DNA from: Erinaceus europaeus
Lineage: Eukaryota; Chordata; Mammalia; Eulipotyphla; Erinaceidae
Assembly (NCBI RefSeq): GCF_950295315.1
Contig: NW_026647279.1
Span: forward strand, 62,001-126,000
Direction: 5' to 3'
DNA length: 64,000 nucleotides
Part shown: in pieces, positions 20,050-34,158 of the stretch
Layout: each line of letters opens with the position of its first letter
How positions within the stretch are numbered: the stretch's first letter is position 1
Program-made: the position numbers and the translations under genes
The notes under the pieces: model-generated
The model's database searches: none
Seen by the model: the letters and a program-made list of their open reading frames with translations, nothing else
What the model was told of the DNA's origin: nothing

Positions 20050-22048
20050 GGTAACATGTAGAGGTCTGAAAATATTTTTTAGCTAGAGACCTGCACAGCT
20101 CTGGATTAGGGTAGCAATGTGGATACACCTGGCCCTTCTGAGCCACAGTCATGAGAGACATCTCACAGAGCCATATCGTATATCACTCTACAAATCTCTC
20201 TTAGCACAAACTACCACTGCCAAATCATCTACTTCCCTCTTGCTCTTTTTGTCCACCGAGTCTTATCCCAAAACTGTAAATCAAAGAAGAAATAGACATA
20301 GTGCAGTTCCCTGCACACAGGACAGGCTGAGGCTGGACCAGGGAGATGCAATACGCCAGCCTGCATCTTGGCTGGAGCATCACTATGACTACTTCGAATT
20401 TGGAGAGGCGAGGGCAGTTTGGGAGAGTGGGCTGCCGGCCAAGGGTTGCTTCTCAGAGTGCTAAGACCTAGATGTTCTAAGTGTTACCTTTCCTCACAAA
20501 CATAAAATAGCAATGCCACTTGTAAGAAGTATGCATGGGCATGGAGGGTTTGTCTTCAGTGCTCTGGCACTGATCAACACAGGGCCAGAATTTCAGTCCT
20601 TGTCTGTCTCTGTCATTCTGTCTCTCTGACTGTCTCTACGTGCCTTCTTCACTGGGCCCTTACTGGAAGTCAGTGCATGCATCGTGAACTCAGCCGTCCT
20701 GGTGTTGAAATTTTCCTTTCTTTGCCCTTTGGATTATTTAGTCTCCTGCACATGGTGTAGTACAGAGGGGAACTGCGGAGACAGCGTTGCTGCTGCAGGT
20801 TCCAGGCATATGTCCATCTCCAGCTGCAGCTGTCCAGGCCCTCTGTGCTTGACTGCCATTCTCCAGGGCCCTGAGGCTGACACTCAGCCTCAATGCAGCC
20901 CTCCTCACCTTCCTGCACAGCATCCTTGTCCTTATTCCATGAGAGCCCCGGTCAAGGGAAGTGAAACTCGATCCCCCTGGCACACACACTGTGCTTTCCC
21001 TCTATTAAGCCAAATGGAAAGGATCTGTGGTACTGATGGCCACACCAGTGTCCAGATTTCCCATGCAAAACGGAAGCAGCCAGTGTTCAGAAAGAGGGTG
21101 TTTTGATGGCTGTGAAATGTCTTTTCCAAGTGCCTCATGGTGTTTCAAATCCCTTTGAAACCTGAAGTTCTTTCTTGTATCTAGGGAATATTTTCACCAC
21201 TGGCCAGAAGGGCCGCCCAACTAGGAGCACAGCTATCCAGGGGTCAGGAGGTCTTCCAGCCTGCTAGCTCCTGGAGGGATTCCTGAGTATGTCCTCAGGG
21301 CCCAAGTGTAAAAGGTGTTTCCAATTGCCTTGATTAGCAGCAGCCAGGCCCTCAGGTGAGGGGCGGGGCTGTGATCTTGACTGGAAGCCCCTAATTTGGC
21401 CAATGGAGGCACCCATCTTTTTTTGTCTGTCCATAGCAAGGGCCCGGGGAGTTTGTGCTTCCTGCAAACAGAGCGACATTGTATGGGACACTCATGCAAG
21501 CCTACTTCTGGGAATCTCTCTGAGTGTGATGTGTGGACACCAGGAAGCATGAGCAGGGATGTGAGGCCACAGGAGCAATTGCCTTAGCCGGACCCAAAGG
21601 GTAGGTGTAAGGGGCCGGGTTCATCCACTATTGTTTGGTTCAACACACTTCCCATCTATGTGGAAACACAGCCCTTTCTGGGTACTTTCTGGGCTTGTAA
21701 TCTGCTGCCCTGAGCAGTGGACTGAGAGCCTGGAGGCTGAGTAGGCAGCCAAACGTGACTGGACAGGCTCAAGCCCCTGAATTCTGAGGGGTGCCCCAGC
21801 TTCCCCCATTGGCAGTGTTTGGATCATAGTGAGGCATGGCATTGATTCGGAACTCAGGAGAGTGAGACATGAGAGTCCCTTTGCATATGCATTCTTGCTT
21901 AGCCACAATCTGGGCTAGCTGGCTTGCCCTGACCAGATAGGTTCTCTGTACATAAGTTGCAGGAGAGGCTGGCTCCCTTGCCACCCATGCTCTGAGACTA
22001 CTACAGGTGATCTCTGAGCACACACAGACACACACAAACAGACAGACA

Positions 22049-22081
<33 letters not shown>

Positions 22082-22108
22082 TACTGTCAGGTTGGTAGTA
22101 GAGCCTAT

Positions 22109-24516
22109 GGTGAAGGCTGGGGCTGTCTGGGGTCTGTGGGCATGAGAGCTGCTGCCTTAGAATCTCTACAAGCCAGGTTTGAACCTGTCATCAATGAACA
22201 CAGTGTAGGAGGTTTTTGAATTCTGGTCTCTTTCCAACTCATCTATTTCTCTTCTCGCCTTCTCTATCTCTAACTCTCACATGCTCTCACACACTCTGTC
22301 TTCACTCATTAATATTTTACTTAGATTCTTATTTTACTGACAGGCCCAGATAGACAAAGAGAGTTACCAGAGCACTGCTGAGCTCTGGCTTGTTGTGTTG
22401 GCGATTTCACCTAGGCTACTGGAGCCTCAGTTTGTAAGTCTTTCTGACACAAGCCATATTCTGTCTCCTCATTTCCATGCCAGTATCACTCAGAGTTTAT
22501 AATAAAGATATACATACATGTATATATGTACATATAGATTTATATATCTGTCATTTTTAGAATGTTCGACCTATGTATTTGACCTTCTTTCAGAATTACC
22601 ACATTTATAACAGCCTAGTTTTTCTGAAATAATTGGCCATATAGTTGGAGCAGGATTCAATACAATTATAAATAATAGAACCTTCCAGTAGCATTTCTAA
22701 TCGTGTTTCTATTAGCATCCTTATTGTAATTATCATGGCCCAGATCTTCCCTCCTTTTTCTAGTGTAAGCTTCAATACGTATGTGTTTGTTTTCTTTCTC
22801 CGGAAATCTTAATGTCCCTGGACCCTGAAGTGTTAGGGAATTTTTGAAGCAGCCCTCTGTTTCTCAGCAGATGGTTTCTATGTTTCTGCTGTCATCAGGT
22901 CTTCTTGTGGTTTTTGTCTTTATTTATTTTTATTGTTTCAAGTCCTCCTAGATCATCCCCATTTATTTGCATATTTATTTATTTAGTCAGGTATCACATG
23001 TGGCATCATTTCTTCTGCTTGAGAGATTTTCTCTTATAACTGAAGGGAACTTTTGATGCACAATACATTTCCTGGGGCAAATACTACACACATATGGTGA
23101 AGGCTTGGGTTGTCTGGGGTCTGTGGGCATTAGAGCTGCTGCGTGACAATCTCTACAACCCAGGTTTGAACCTGTCATGAATGAACACAGCCTAGGGGGT
23201 TTTTGACTTCTGGTCTATTTCCAACTCTTCTATTTCTCTTCTTGCCATCTCTGTCTCTGACTCTCACAGGCTCTCTCTCACTCTGTCTGAACTCAGGAAT
23301 ATTTTACTTATATCCTTATTTTATTGACAGGCCCAGATATACAAAGAGAGTGGCCAGAGCACTGCTGAGCTCTGGCTGGTTTTGTTTGTGATTTCACCTA
23401 GGCTACTGGAGCCTCTGATTGGTAAGTCTCTCTGACTTAAGCCATATTCTGTCTCCTCATATCCATGGCAGTATCTCTCAGACTTTATAATAAAGATATA
23501 CATCCATATACATATATAAATATACATATATATCTCTGTCGTTTTTAGAATTGTCAACCTATGTAATTGATCTTAATCAGAATTCACACATTTACAACAG
23601 GTTCCTTTTTCCCTACTAATTGGCCACATAGTTGGAGCAGGATTCAATACAATTATAAATAATAGAACCTTCCAGTAGCATTTCTAATAGCATTTCTATC
23701 AGCATCCTTATTTTAAATATCATAGTACAGAACTTGCCTCCTTTCTCTAGTGTAAGCTTCAATACATATGAGTTTCTTTTCATTCTCCCGAAATCTTAAT
23801 TTCCCTGGACTCTGAAGGGTCTCGGAACTTTTGAAGCAGCCCTTGATTCACAGCAGATGGTTTCTATGTTTCTGCTGTCATCAGGTCTTCTTGTGCTCTT
23901 TGTTTTTATTTTTCATTTGTTTCAAATCCTCCTAGATAACCCCCATTTACTTGCATATTTATTTATTTATTTATTTATTTATTTGGTTCTATATTACATG
24001 AGGGGTCCATTCTTCTGCTTGATAGATTTTTCTCTTATAATTGAAGGGAAGTTTACACTCACAATACATATCCTGTCGTAAATACTACACACATATGGTG
24101 AAGGCTGGGGTTGTCTGGGGTCTGTGGACAGGAGACTGATGCCTTACAATCTCGACAACCCAGGTTTGAAGCTGTCATGTATGAACACAGAGTGGGAGCT
24201 TTTGGACTTCTGGTCTCTTTCCAACTCTTCTATTTCTCTTCTTGCCTTCTCTGTCTCTGACTCTCACAGGCTCTCACTCACTCTGTCTGCACTCATTAAT
24301 ATTTTACTTTTATATATTATTTGACTGACAGGCCCAGATATACAAAGCGAGTCACCAGGCCCCGGCTGAGCTCTGGATTGTTTTGTTGGCGATTTCACCT
24401 AGGTTTCTGGAGCCTCAGCTTTGTAAGTCTCTCTGGCACAAGCCATACTCTGTCTCCTCATAGCCATGCCAGTATCCCTCATAGTTGATAATAAAGATAC
24501 ACATACATATATGTAC

Positions 24517-24564
<48 letters not shown>

Positions 24565-25105
24565 CATTTTTAGAATTGTTGACCTTTTTATTTGATCTGA
24601 ATGCAGAATTACCGCATTTATAATAGCCTCCTTATTCATAAATAATTGGTCACATAGTTGGAGCAGGATTCACTACAATTATAAATTATAAACTTTCCAG
24701 GAGCATTTCCAATAGCCTTTCTATCAGTATCCTTATTGTAATTATCATAGCACAGAACTTGCCTCCATTTTCTAGTGTAAGCTTCAAATCGTATGCGTTT
24801 CTTTTCATTCTCGGAATTCGTAATTTGCCTGGACCCTGTGTGTCAGGGAATTTTTGAAGCAGCCCTCTATTTCTCAGCAGACGTTTTCTATATTTCTGCT
24901 GTCATCAGGTCTTCCTGTGGTGTTTGTTTTTATTTTTTATTTTTTTCAAATCCTCTTAGATCATTCCCATTTATTTGCATATTTATTTATTTATTTATTT
25001 CGTCCGATATCACATGAGGGGTCATTTCTTCTGCCTGATAGATTTTCTCTTATAATTGAAGGGAACTTTTGACACACAATACATTTCCTTTTGCAGATAC
25101 TACAC
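22109..25105 (+). repeat. Subrepeat block B-C-A joining units 3 and 4
   Basis: B is 22109-23095, C 23096-24096 and A 24097-25105. An additional TA at about 24311 shifts the frame that is open in the other units, which shows no constraint on this open frame. The simple TA run of A (37 bp, ending 24560) equals that of unit 3. Confidence 0.9.
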
Positions 25106-25718
25106 GCTACTACAACTGCTACTGCACTGTTTTTGACAGTGACATCCAATGCACAATGGATTAGTATTGCATGGCTCTAGAGAATGTTCACTATTTAACC
25201 TACAATGTTTTTAACCTCACAAATATTTATTCTGTTCTTTCTTGGGGGATGAATGGTTTACAGTCAACAGTTCCATATAATAGTGGGCACGGGGGGGGTA
25301 ATTTTTCCCACTACCCCTGTATTTCTGTACATCCTTTGTAACTTTCTTATTGAGGAGAAGCAAACAGTCATAAATTGAGAGAGCAGGGCCCAAGCAGGAA
25401 GAGAGACAGAGAGACATCTGCAGCTCTGATTTGTCACTAGCCCAGCTTTACCCTAGCTGGGTAAGTGTGACCAGGGGCTCAAAACAGGGTCCTGGGATTC
25501 CACATAGTTCCCTGGCAGCTCCACCAGCTGTTCCTCCAACCCATGCTCCCTTCGTTGTCCATGTAACTATCGATCTGCTCTAGGCATTTCTCACCTTCAT
25601 ATGCCAGAAACTTAACACTTCTCCCTTCCACCCATGAAACTTTGACCTTTTGCTAGGGTGCAAAACAGCAACTCCAATCCAAGTTATTTTCGGGACAAGT
25701 GTGTACGTCTCTGTGGGA

Positions 25719-25766
<48 letters not shown>

Positions 25767-26044
25767 GTGTGCATAAGTGTGTTTCAGTTAAGATTACCGC
25801 TGTTGTTTCTTTATTCCTGACACAGGGACTTAGGAACTGGGTTGTGTTATGACAAAGGAAGTTTCCACTGCACAAGTGGTTTTTCAAGTATGAATTGGCA
25901 CATTGGATTGTGGACTCTGTTGTGCATTCTCCCAGGTGGTCCTCAGATGGGTTCTTTCCTTTGCTATTCCCATGCTGTGTGTAATTTTCTGGGTAGACTC
26001 AAAGAGGAGTGGCATGGGGAGCTCAGCTGCATTCTGCTGTATGT

Positions 26045-26059
26045 CCACAAGGTGGCGGC
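26045..26059 (+). promoter_or_regulatory. CTCF-like core motif 1, unit 4
   Basis: Unchanged copy of the core and flank. Confidence 0.62.
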
Positions 26060-26291
26060 AAAGACCATAGTTGAGTGTAGTGATTCTGTGGAATGAGGAG
26101 AACTCTAGGAATTGTGGCCCGTGGACAGCAGGGTTGAAATTGACGTAGAGTGCCCTAGACATCTGTTCTTTCCTGTGGGGTGGGGGGATCCCCCATTTGG
26201 CTTTGCAAGTGGAAGGGGTTTCTCTCTTTGCCTGGGATGACTCTACTGGGAGCTTGTGAATCCCTGTGCTCAGCTGCATTCTGCTGGGTGT

Positions 26292-26306
26292 CCACAAGAG
26301 GGCAGC
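26292..26306 (+). promoter_or_regulatory. CTCF-like core motif 2, unit 4
   Basis: Unchanged copy, 247 bp from motif 1. Confidence 0.65.
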
Positions 26307-26499
26307 ACCAGGGCGGGACTAAGGCTCCAAGGGGCAAGTGCCCTGAGGCACTGGGCTAGGAGAGTGGCGACAGTGTTTCTGGGTGTGCCCCAAGAGCATG
26401 GCCAGCCTAGCGCAGGCAGGCAGTGTCCTAAGGACGGGCCCAGACAGGAGCTGTGGGGGTCGTGTTTGCAGAAACAGGGCCTTCAGAGGATGGCAGAAA

Positions 26500-27245
26500 G
26501 TCCCCGGGGGCGGGCCTCAGAGCCCGTGCCCAATGAGCCTGAGGGGAGGGCCCAGTGGGTATTCATAGAGACAGCTGGCCAATCAGAGAGGAGGAACGTC
26601 ACCCTCAGGGGCGTGAAGCAAGAGCTGGCCAATGAGAACAGAGGAGGAGTTGCGTGGGCGGGCCTCAGAGAGCAGCCCACCAATGAGAGCCTGGGTGCTG
26701 GTTCTGGGTGGTCGTACCCCTGGAGGTCAGCCAATCAGGGTCCAGCGGAAGTGCCTGGGGGGCGGGCCCTCGGGAGGCTGTCCAATGAGCGCCTGGGGCG
26801 GGCCTCGTGGGCGGAGCCCAGGAGGCTGGCCAATCATGGGGCAAGGGCGGTGACCTTCCTGGGCGTGCCTTAGGAACTGGCCTATCAGAGGGCGCCCCTC
26901 AGACAGCAGCCCGCCAATGGGAGCCAAGAGAAGGCTGGCTGGGGGCGTGTCCCTGGGACACCAGGCCAATCAGAGTCGAGCGGAAGATGCTGGTGGGCGG
27001 GCCTTCCGGAGGCTGCCCAATCAGCGTGCTGCAGGGCCGTGTGGGCGGTGCTCAAGGCCGCTGGCCAATCACTGACTAGGGGCCCGGACCCTCCTGGGCG
27101 TGTCCAAGCACACTGGCCAATGAGATTGCTGGTGGGGTTCTGGGCGTGGCCTAGGCCTCTGGCCTATCAGAGCCTGGCTGGCGCCCTGTGGGCGGGCCTT
27201 CTGAAGGAATCCCGCCAATGGGAGCTCAGAGCTGGCCTTAAAAGG
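26500..27245 (+). promoter_or_regulatory. CCAAT/GC-box promoter array, unit 4
   Basis: Same as unit 3 by eye, including the altered GC box and the lost second ETS-like site. Confidence 0.75.
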
Positions 27246-27859
27246 CTGGGAGTGCTTCCAGGAAATGCGAAGCAGGGTTCAGCCCAGGGCCCTGCCTTGC
27301 AGAAGCTGTCCAGTGCGCATGTGTATAACTCCGTTTGTGCCTGTGCCTCTGTGGATTTGTGTGTGTGTGTGTGTGTGTGTCTGAGGGAGGGAGAGAGAGA
27401 GAGAGAACAACAGAATCACTGTGGCACAGGTGATTTTGTGCAAAACACTTGGCACATTCTGATTTACAGCTCAATATTGACACCAGGGCAGCTCTCCTTG
27501 GCCCTTGGTCACTTTTCTTCTTTTCAGATGTAAAGACACTGAAGAGGGAGAGGTTTTTGCCCTGAGGCTTGCACTGGGAACTAGCAGCTGCCCTGTTTGT
27601 GTTGCCAGACTAGGAAACCTGTGGTGCCTGTCCATGTGGAGAGTCTCCTGGATGAGTTCCTTCTCGAGCCTTTTTCGCTCGGTCCCGTTGGAGCTGCATA
27701 TAGCTAATGATTTGGAGATTTTATTCCTTTGGACAATTGTTTTCCTGATGCAAAGTTTCTCTCCAGGTTTTAGCAACCAATTGTGTGAATGTCACATCGA
27801 ATCCATTGTAGAAAATGACTACATCAGTGTCTCTCTCTCTCTTTCTCTCTCTCTCTCAA

Positions 27860-27861
<2 letters not shown>

Positions 27862-27914
<53 letters not shown>
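27862..27914. repeat. Expanded TA tract, unit 4
   Basis: The run is 53 bp, one TA longer than in unit 3. It is one of the two visible differences between these units. Confidence 0.95.
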
Positions 27915-27917
<3 letters not shown>

Positions 27918-29916
27918 GGTAACATGTAGAGGTCTGAAAATATTTTTTAGCTAGAGACCTGCACAGCTCTGGATTAGGGTAGCAATGTGGATACACCTGG
28001 CCCTTCTGAGCCACAGTCATGAGAGACATCTCACAGAGCCATATCGTATATCACTCTACAAATCTCTCTTAGCACAAACTACCACTGCCAAATCATCTAC
28101 TTCCCTCTTGCTCTTTTTGTCCACCGAGTCTTATCCCAAAACTGTAAATCAAAGAAGAAATAGACATAGTGCAGTTCCCTGCACACAGGACAGGCTGAGG
28201 CTGGACCAGGGAGATGCAATACGCCAGCCTGCATCTTGGCTGGAGCATCACTATGACTACTTCGAATTTGGAGAGGCGAGGGCAGTTTGGGAGAGTGGGC
28301 TGCCGGCCAAGGGTTGCTTCTCAGAGTGCTAAGACCTAGATGTTCTAAGTGTTACCTTTCCTCACAAACATAAAATAGCAATGCCACTTGTAAGAAGTAT
28401 GCATGGGCATGGAGGGTTTGTCTTCAGTGCTCTGGCACTGATCAACACAGGGCCAGAATTTCAGTCCTTGTCTGTCTCTGTCATTCTGTCTCTCTGACTG
28501 TCTCTACGTGCCTTCTTCACTGGGCCCTTACTGGAAGTCAGTGCATGCATCGTGAACTCAGCCGTCCTGGTGTTGAAATTTTCCTTTCTTTGCCCTTTGG
28601 ATTATTTAGTCTCCTGCACATGGTGTAGTACAGAGGGGAACTGCGGAGACAGCGTTGCTGCTGCAGGTTCCAGGCATATGTCCATCTCCAGCTGCAGCTG
28701 TCCAGGCCCTCTGTGCTTGACTGCCATTCTCCAGGGCCCTGAGGCTGACACTCAGCCTCAATGCAGCCCTCCTCACCTTCCTGCACAGCATCCTTGTCCT
28801 TATTCCATGAGAGCCCCGGTCAAGGGAAGTGAAACTCGATCCCCCTGGCACACACACTGTGCTTTCCCTCTATTAAGCCAAATGGAAAGGATCTGTGGTA
28901 CTGATGGCCACACCAGTGTCCAGATTTCCCATGCAAAACGGAAGCAGCCAGTGTTCAGAAAGAGGGTGTTTTGATGGCTGTGAAATGTCTTTTCCAAGTG
29001 CCTCATGGTGTTTCAAATCCCTTTGAAACCTGAAGTTCTTTCTTGTATCTAGGGAATATTTTCACCACTGGCCAGAAGGGCCGCCCAACTAGGAGCACAG
29101 CTATCCAGGGGTCAGGAGGTCTTCCAGCCTGCTAGCTCCTGGAGGGATTCCTGAGTATGTCCTCAGGGCCCAAGTGTAAAAGGTGTTTCCAATTGCCTTG
29201 ATTAGCAGCAGCCAGGCCCTCAGGTGAGGGGCGGGGCTGTGATCTTGACTGGAAGCCCCTAATTTGGCCAATGGAGGCACCCATCTTTTTTTGTCTGTCC
29301 ATAGCAAGGGCCCGGGGAGTTTGTGCTTCCTGCAAACAGAGCGACATTGTATGGGACACTCATGCAAGCCTACTTCTGGGAATCTCTCTGAGTGTGATGT
29401 GTGGACACCAGGAAGCATGAGCAGGGATGTGAGGCCACAGGAGCAATTGCCTTAGCCGGACCCAAAGGGTAGGTGTAAGGGGCCGGGTTCATCCACTATT
29501 GTTTGGTTCAACACACTTCCCATCTATGTGGAAACACAGCCCTTTCTGGGTACTTTCTGGGCTTGTAATCTGCTGCCCTGAGCAGTGGACTGAGAGCCTG
29601 GAGGCTGAGTAGGCAGCCAAACGTGACTGGACAGGCTCAAGCCCCTGAATTCTGAGGGGTGCCCCAGCTTCCCCCATTGGCAGTGTTTGGATCATAGTGA
29701 GGCATGGCATTGATTCGGAACTCAGGAGAGTGAGACATGAGAGTCCCTTTGCATATGCATTCTTGCTTAGCCACAATCTGGGCTAGCTGGCTTGCCCTGA
29801 CCAGATAGGTTCTCTGTACATAAGTTGCAGGAGAGGCTGGCTCCCTTGCCACCCATGCTCTGAGACTACTACAGGTGATCTCTGAGCACACACAGACACA
29901 CACAAACAGACAGACA

Positions 29917-29949
<33 letters not shown>

Positions 29950-29976
29950 TACTGTCAGGTTGGTAGTAGAGCCTAT

Positions 29977-32957
29977 GGTGAAGGCTGGGGCTGTCTGGGG
30001 TCTGTGGGCATGAGAGCTGCTGCCTTAGAATCTCTACAAGCCAGGTTTGAACCTGTCATCAATGAACACAGTGTAGGAGGTTTTTGAATTCTGGTCTCTT
30101 TCCAACTCATCTATTTCTCTTCTCGCCTTCTCTATCTCTAACTCTCACATGCTCTCACACACTCTGTCTTCACTCATTAATATTTTACTTAGATTCTTAT
30201 TTTACTGACAGGCCCAGATAGACAAAGAGAGTTACCAGAGCACTGCTGAGCTCTGGCTTGTTGTGTTGGCGATTTCACCTAGGCTACTGGAGCCTCAGTT
30301 TGTAAGTCTTTCTGACACAAGCCATATTCTGTCTCCTCATTTCCATGCCAGTATCACTCAGAGTTTATAATAAAGATATACATACATGTATATATGTACA
30401 TATAGATTTATATATCTGTCATTTTTAGAATGTTCGACCTATGTATTTGACCTTCTTTCAGAATTACCACATTTATAACAGCCTAGTTTTTCTGAAATAA
30501 TTGGCCATATAGTTGGAGCAGGATTCAATACAATTATAAATAATAGAACCTTCCAGTAGCATTTCTAATCGTGTTTCTATTAGCATCCTTATTGTAATTA
30601 TCATGGCCCAGATCTTCCCTCCTTTTTCTAGTGTAAGCTTCAATACGTATGTGTTTGTTTTCTTTCTCCGGAAATCTTAATGTCCCTGGACCCTGAAGTG
30701 TTAGGGAATTTTTGAAGCAGCCCTCTGTTTCTCAGCAGATGGTTTCTATGTTTCTGCTGTCATCAGGTCTTCTTGTGGTTTTTGTCTTTATTTATTTTTA
30801 TTGTTTCAAGTCCTCCTAGATCATCCCCATTTATTTGCATATTTATTTATTTAGTCAGGTATCACATGTGGCATCATTTCTTCTGCTTGAGAGATTTTCT
30901 CTTATAACTGAAGGGAACTTTTGATGCACAATACATTTCCTGGGGCAAATACTACACACATATGGTGAAGGCTTGGGTTGTCTGGGGTCTGTGGGCATTA
31001 GAGCTGCTGCGTGACAATCTCTACAACCCAGGTTTGAACCTGTCATGAATGAACACAGCCTAGGGGGTTTTTGACTTCTGGTCTATTTCCAACTCTTCTA
31101 TTTCTCTTCTTGCCATCTCTGTCTCTGACTCTCACAGGCTCTCTCTCACTCTGTCTGAACTCAGGAATATTTTACTTATATCCTTATTTTATTGACAGGC
31201 CCAGATATACAAAGAGAGTGGCCAGAGCACTGCTGAGCTCTGGCTGGTTTTGTTTGTGATTTCACCTAGGCTACTGGAGCCTCTGATTGGTAAGTCTCTC
31301 TGACTTAAGCCATATTCTGTCTCCTCATATCCATGGCAGTATCTCTCAGACTTTATAATAAAGATATACATCCATATACATATATAAATATACATATATA
31401 TCTCTGTCGTTTTTAGAATTGTCAACCTATGTAATTGATCTTAATCAGAATTCACACATTTACAACAGGTTCCTTTTTCCCTACTAATTGGCCACATAGT
31501 TGGAGCAGGATTCAATACAATTATAAATAATAGAACCTTCCAGTAGCATTTCTAATAGCATTTCTATCAGCATCCTTATTTTAAATATCATAGTACAGAA
31601 CTTGCCTCCTTTCTCTAGTGTAAGCTTCAATACATATGAGTTTCTTTTCATTCTCCCGAAATCTTAATTTCCCTGGACTCTGAAGGGTCTCGGAACTTTT
31701 GAAGCAGCCCTTGATTCACAGCAGATGGTTTCTATGTTTCTGCTGTCATCAGGTCTTCTTGTGCTCTTTGTTTTTATTTTTCATTTGTTTCAAATCCTCC
31801 TAGATAACCCCCATTTACTTGCATATTTATTTATTTATTTATTTATTTATTTGGTTCTATATTACATGAGGGGTCCATTCTTCTGCTTGATAGATTTTTC
31901 TCTTATAATTGAAGGGAAGTTTACACTCACAATACATATCCTGTCGTAAATACTACACACATATGGTGAAGGCTGGGGTTGTCTGGGGTCTGTGGACAGG
32001 AGACTGATGCCTTACAATCTCGACAACCCAGGTTTGAACCTGTCATGTATGAACACAGAGTGGGAGCTTTTGGACTTCTGGTCTCTTTCCAACTCTTCTA
32101 TTTCTCTTCTTGCCTTCTCTGTCTCTGACTCTCACAGGCTCTCACTCACTCTGTCTGCACTCATTAATATTTTACTTTTATATTATTTGACTGACAGGCC
32201 CAGATATACAAAGCGAGTCACCAGGCCCCGGCTGAGCTCTGGATTGTTTTGTTGGCGATTTCACCTAGGTTTCTGGAGCCTCAGCTTTGTAAGTCTCTCT
32301 GGCACAAGCCATACTCTGTCTCCTCATAGCCATGCCAGTATCCCTCATAGTTGATAATAAAGATACACATACATATATGTACATATACATATATATATAT
32401 ATATATATATATCAGACATTTTTAGAATTGTTGACCTTTTTATTTGATCTGAATGCAGAATTACCGCATTTATAATAGCCTCCTTATTCATAAATAATTG
32501 GTCACATAGTTGGAGCAGGATTCACTACAATTATAAATTATAAACTTTCCAGGAGCATTTCCAATAGCCTTTCTATCAGTATCCTTATTGTAATTATCAT
32601 AGCACAGAACTTGCCTCCATTTTCTAGTGTAAGCTTCAAATCGTATGCGTTTCTTTTCATTCTCGGAATTCGTAATTTGCCTGGACCCTGTGTGTCAGGG
32701 AATTTTTGAAGCAGCCCTCTATTTCTCAGCAGACGTTTTCTATATTTCTGCTGTCATCAGGTCTTCCTGTGGTGTTTGTTTTTATTTTTTATTTTTTTCA
32801 AATCCTCTTAGATCATTCCCATTTATTTGCATATTTATTTATTTATTTATTTCGTCCGATATCACATGAGGGGTCATTTCTTCTGCCTGATAGATTTTCT
32901 CTTATAATTGAAGGGAACTTTTGACACACAATACATTTCCTTTTGCAGATACTACAC
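29977..32957 (+). repeat. Subrepeat block B-C-A joining units 4 and 5
   Basis: B is 29977-30963, C 30964-31964 and A 31965-32957. The block is shorter because the simple TA run of A is contracted to 23 bp (ending 32412). The B-box region here reads gaacctg. Confidence 0.9.
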
Positions 32958-33570
32958 GCTACTACAACTGCTACTGCACTGTTTTTGACAGTGACATCCA
33001 ATGCACAATGGATTAGTATTGCATGGCTCTAGAGAATGTTCACTATTTAACCTACAATGTTTTTAACCTCACAAATATTTATTCTGTTCTTTCTTGGGGG
33101 ATGAATGGTTTACAGTCAACAGTTCCATATAATAGTGGGCACGGGGGGGGTAATTTTTCCCACTACCCCTGTATTTCTGTACATCCTTTGTAACTTTCTT
33201 ATTGAGGAGAAGCAAACAGTCATAAATTGAGAGAGCAGGGCCCAAGCAGGAAGAGAGACAGAGAGACATCTGCAGCTCTGATTTGTCACTAGCCCAGCTT
33301 TACCCTAGCTGGGTAAGTGTGACCAGGGGCTCAAAACAGGGTCCTGGGATTCCACATAGTTCCCTGGCAGCTCCACCAGCTGTTCCTCCAACCCATGCTC
33401 CCTTCGTTGTCCATGTAACTATCGATCTGCTCTAGGCATTTCTCACCTTCATATGCCAGAAACTTAACACTTCTCCCTTCCACCCATGAAACTTTGACCT
33501 TTTGCTAGGGTGCAAAACAGCAACTCCAATCCAAGTTATTTTCGGGACAAGTGTGTACGTCTCTGTGGGA

Positions 33571-33618
<48 letters not shown>

Positions 33619-33896
33619 GTGTGCATAAGTGTGTTTCAGTTAAGATTACCGCTGTTGTTTCTTTATTCCTGACACAGGGACTTAGGAACTGGGTTGTGTT
33701 ATGACAAAGGAAGTTTCCACTGCACAAGTGGTTTTTCAAGTATGAATTGGCACATTGGATTGTGGACTCTGTTGTGCATTCTCCCAGGTGGTCCTCAGAT
33801 GGGTTCTTTCCTTTGCTATTCCCATGCTGTGTGTAATTTTCTGGGTAGACTCAAAGAGGAGTGGCATGGGGAGCTCAGCTGCATTCTGCTGTATGT

Positions 33897-33911
33897 CCAC
33901 AAGGTGGCGGC
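33897..33911 (+). promoter_or_regulatory. CTCF-like core motif 1, unit 5
   Basis: Unchanged copy of the core and flank. Confidence 0.62.
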
Positions 33912-34143
33912 AAAGACCATAGTTGAGTGTAGTGATTCTGTGGAATGAGGAGAACTCTAGGAATTGTGGCCCGTGGACAGCAGGGTTGAAATTGACGTAG
34001 AGTGCCCTAGACATCTGTTCTTTCCTGTGGGGTGGGGGGATCCCCCATTTGGCTTTGCAAGTGGAAGGGGTTTCTCTCTTTGCCTGGGATGACTCTACTG
34101 GGAGCTTGTGAATCCCTGTGCTCAGCTGCATTCTGCTGGGTGT

Positions 34144-34158
34144 CCACAAGAGGGCAGC
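34144..34158 (+). promoter_or_regulatory. CTCF-like core motif 2, unit 5
   Basis: Unchanged copy, 247 bp from motif 1. Confidence 0.65.

Larger units (their letters stand above)
17240..22108 (+). repeat. Core of unit 3
   Basis: Same order of elements as unit 1. The TA expansion adds about 40 bp. A 1-bp deletion near 20456 breaks the 129-codon frame. No gene is recognised. Confidence 0.9.
15639..23502 (+). repeat. Macrosatellite unit 3 (7,864 bp)
   Basis: This unit is almost identical to unit 4. Diagnostic variants are ggtggtcgt replacing a GC box near 18842, ggaagatg replacing the second ETS-like ggaagtg near 19118, a TA microsatellite expanded to 51 bp (19996-20046), a 1-bp deletion giving gagtgctaag near 20456, gccgtcctgg at 20694 and gaagcagcc at 21072. 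The extra length relative to the 7.82 kb units comes mainly from the TA expansion. Confidence 0.96.
25106..29976 (+). repeat. Core of unit 4
   Basis: Same as the unit 3 core apart from 2 bp in the TA tract, as far as visual comparison shows. Confidence 0.9.
23503..31370 (+). repeat. Macrosatellite unit 4 (7,868 bp, longest)
   Basis: This is a near-perfect copy of unit 3 that shares all of its diagnostic variants. The two differences I can see are an extra TA at about 24311 (tatatattattt) and one more TA in the expanded tract at 27862-27914. Together these account exactly for the 4-bp length difference. The pair is the freshest duplication in the window. A full base-by-base alignment was not run. 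Confidence 0.96.
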
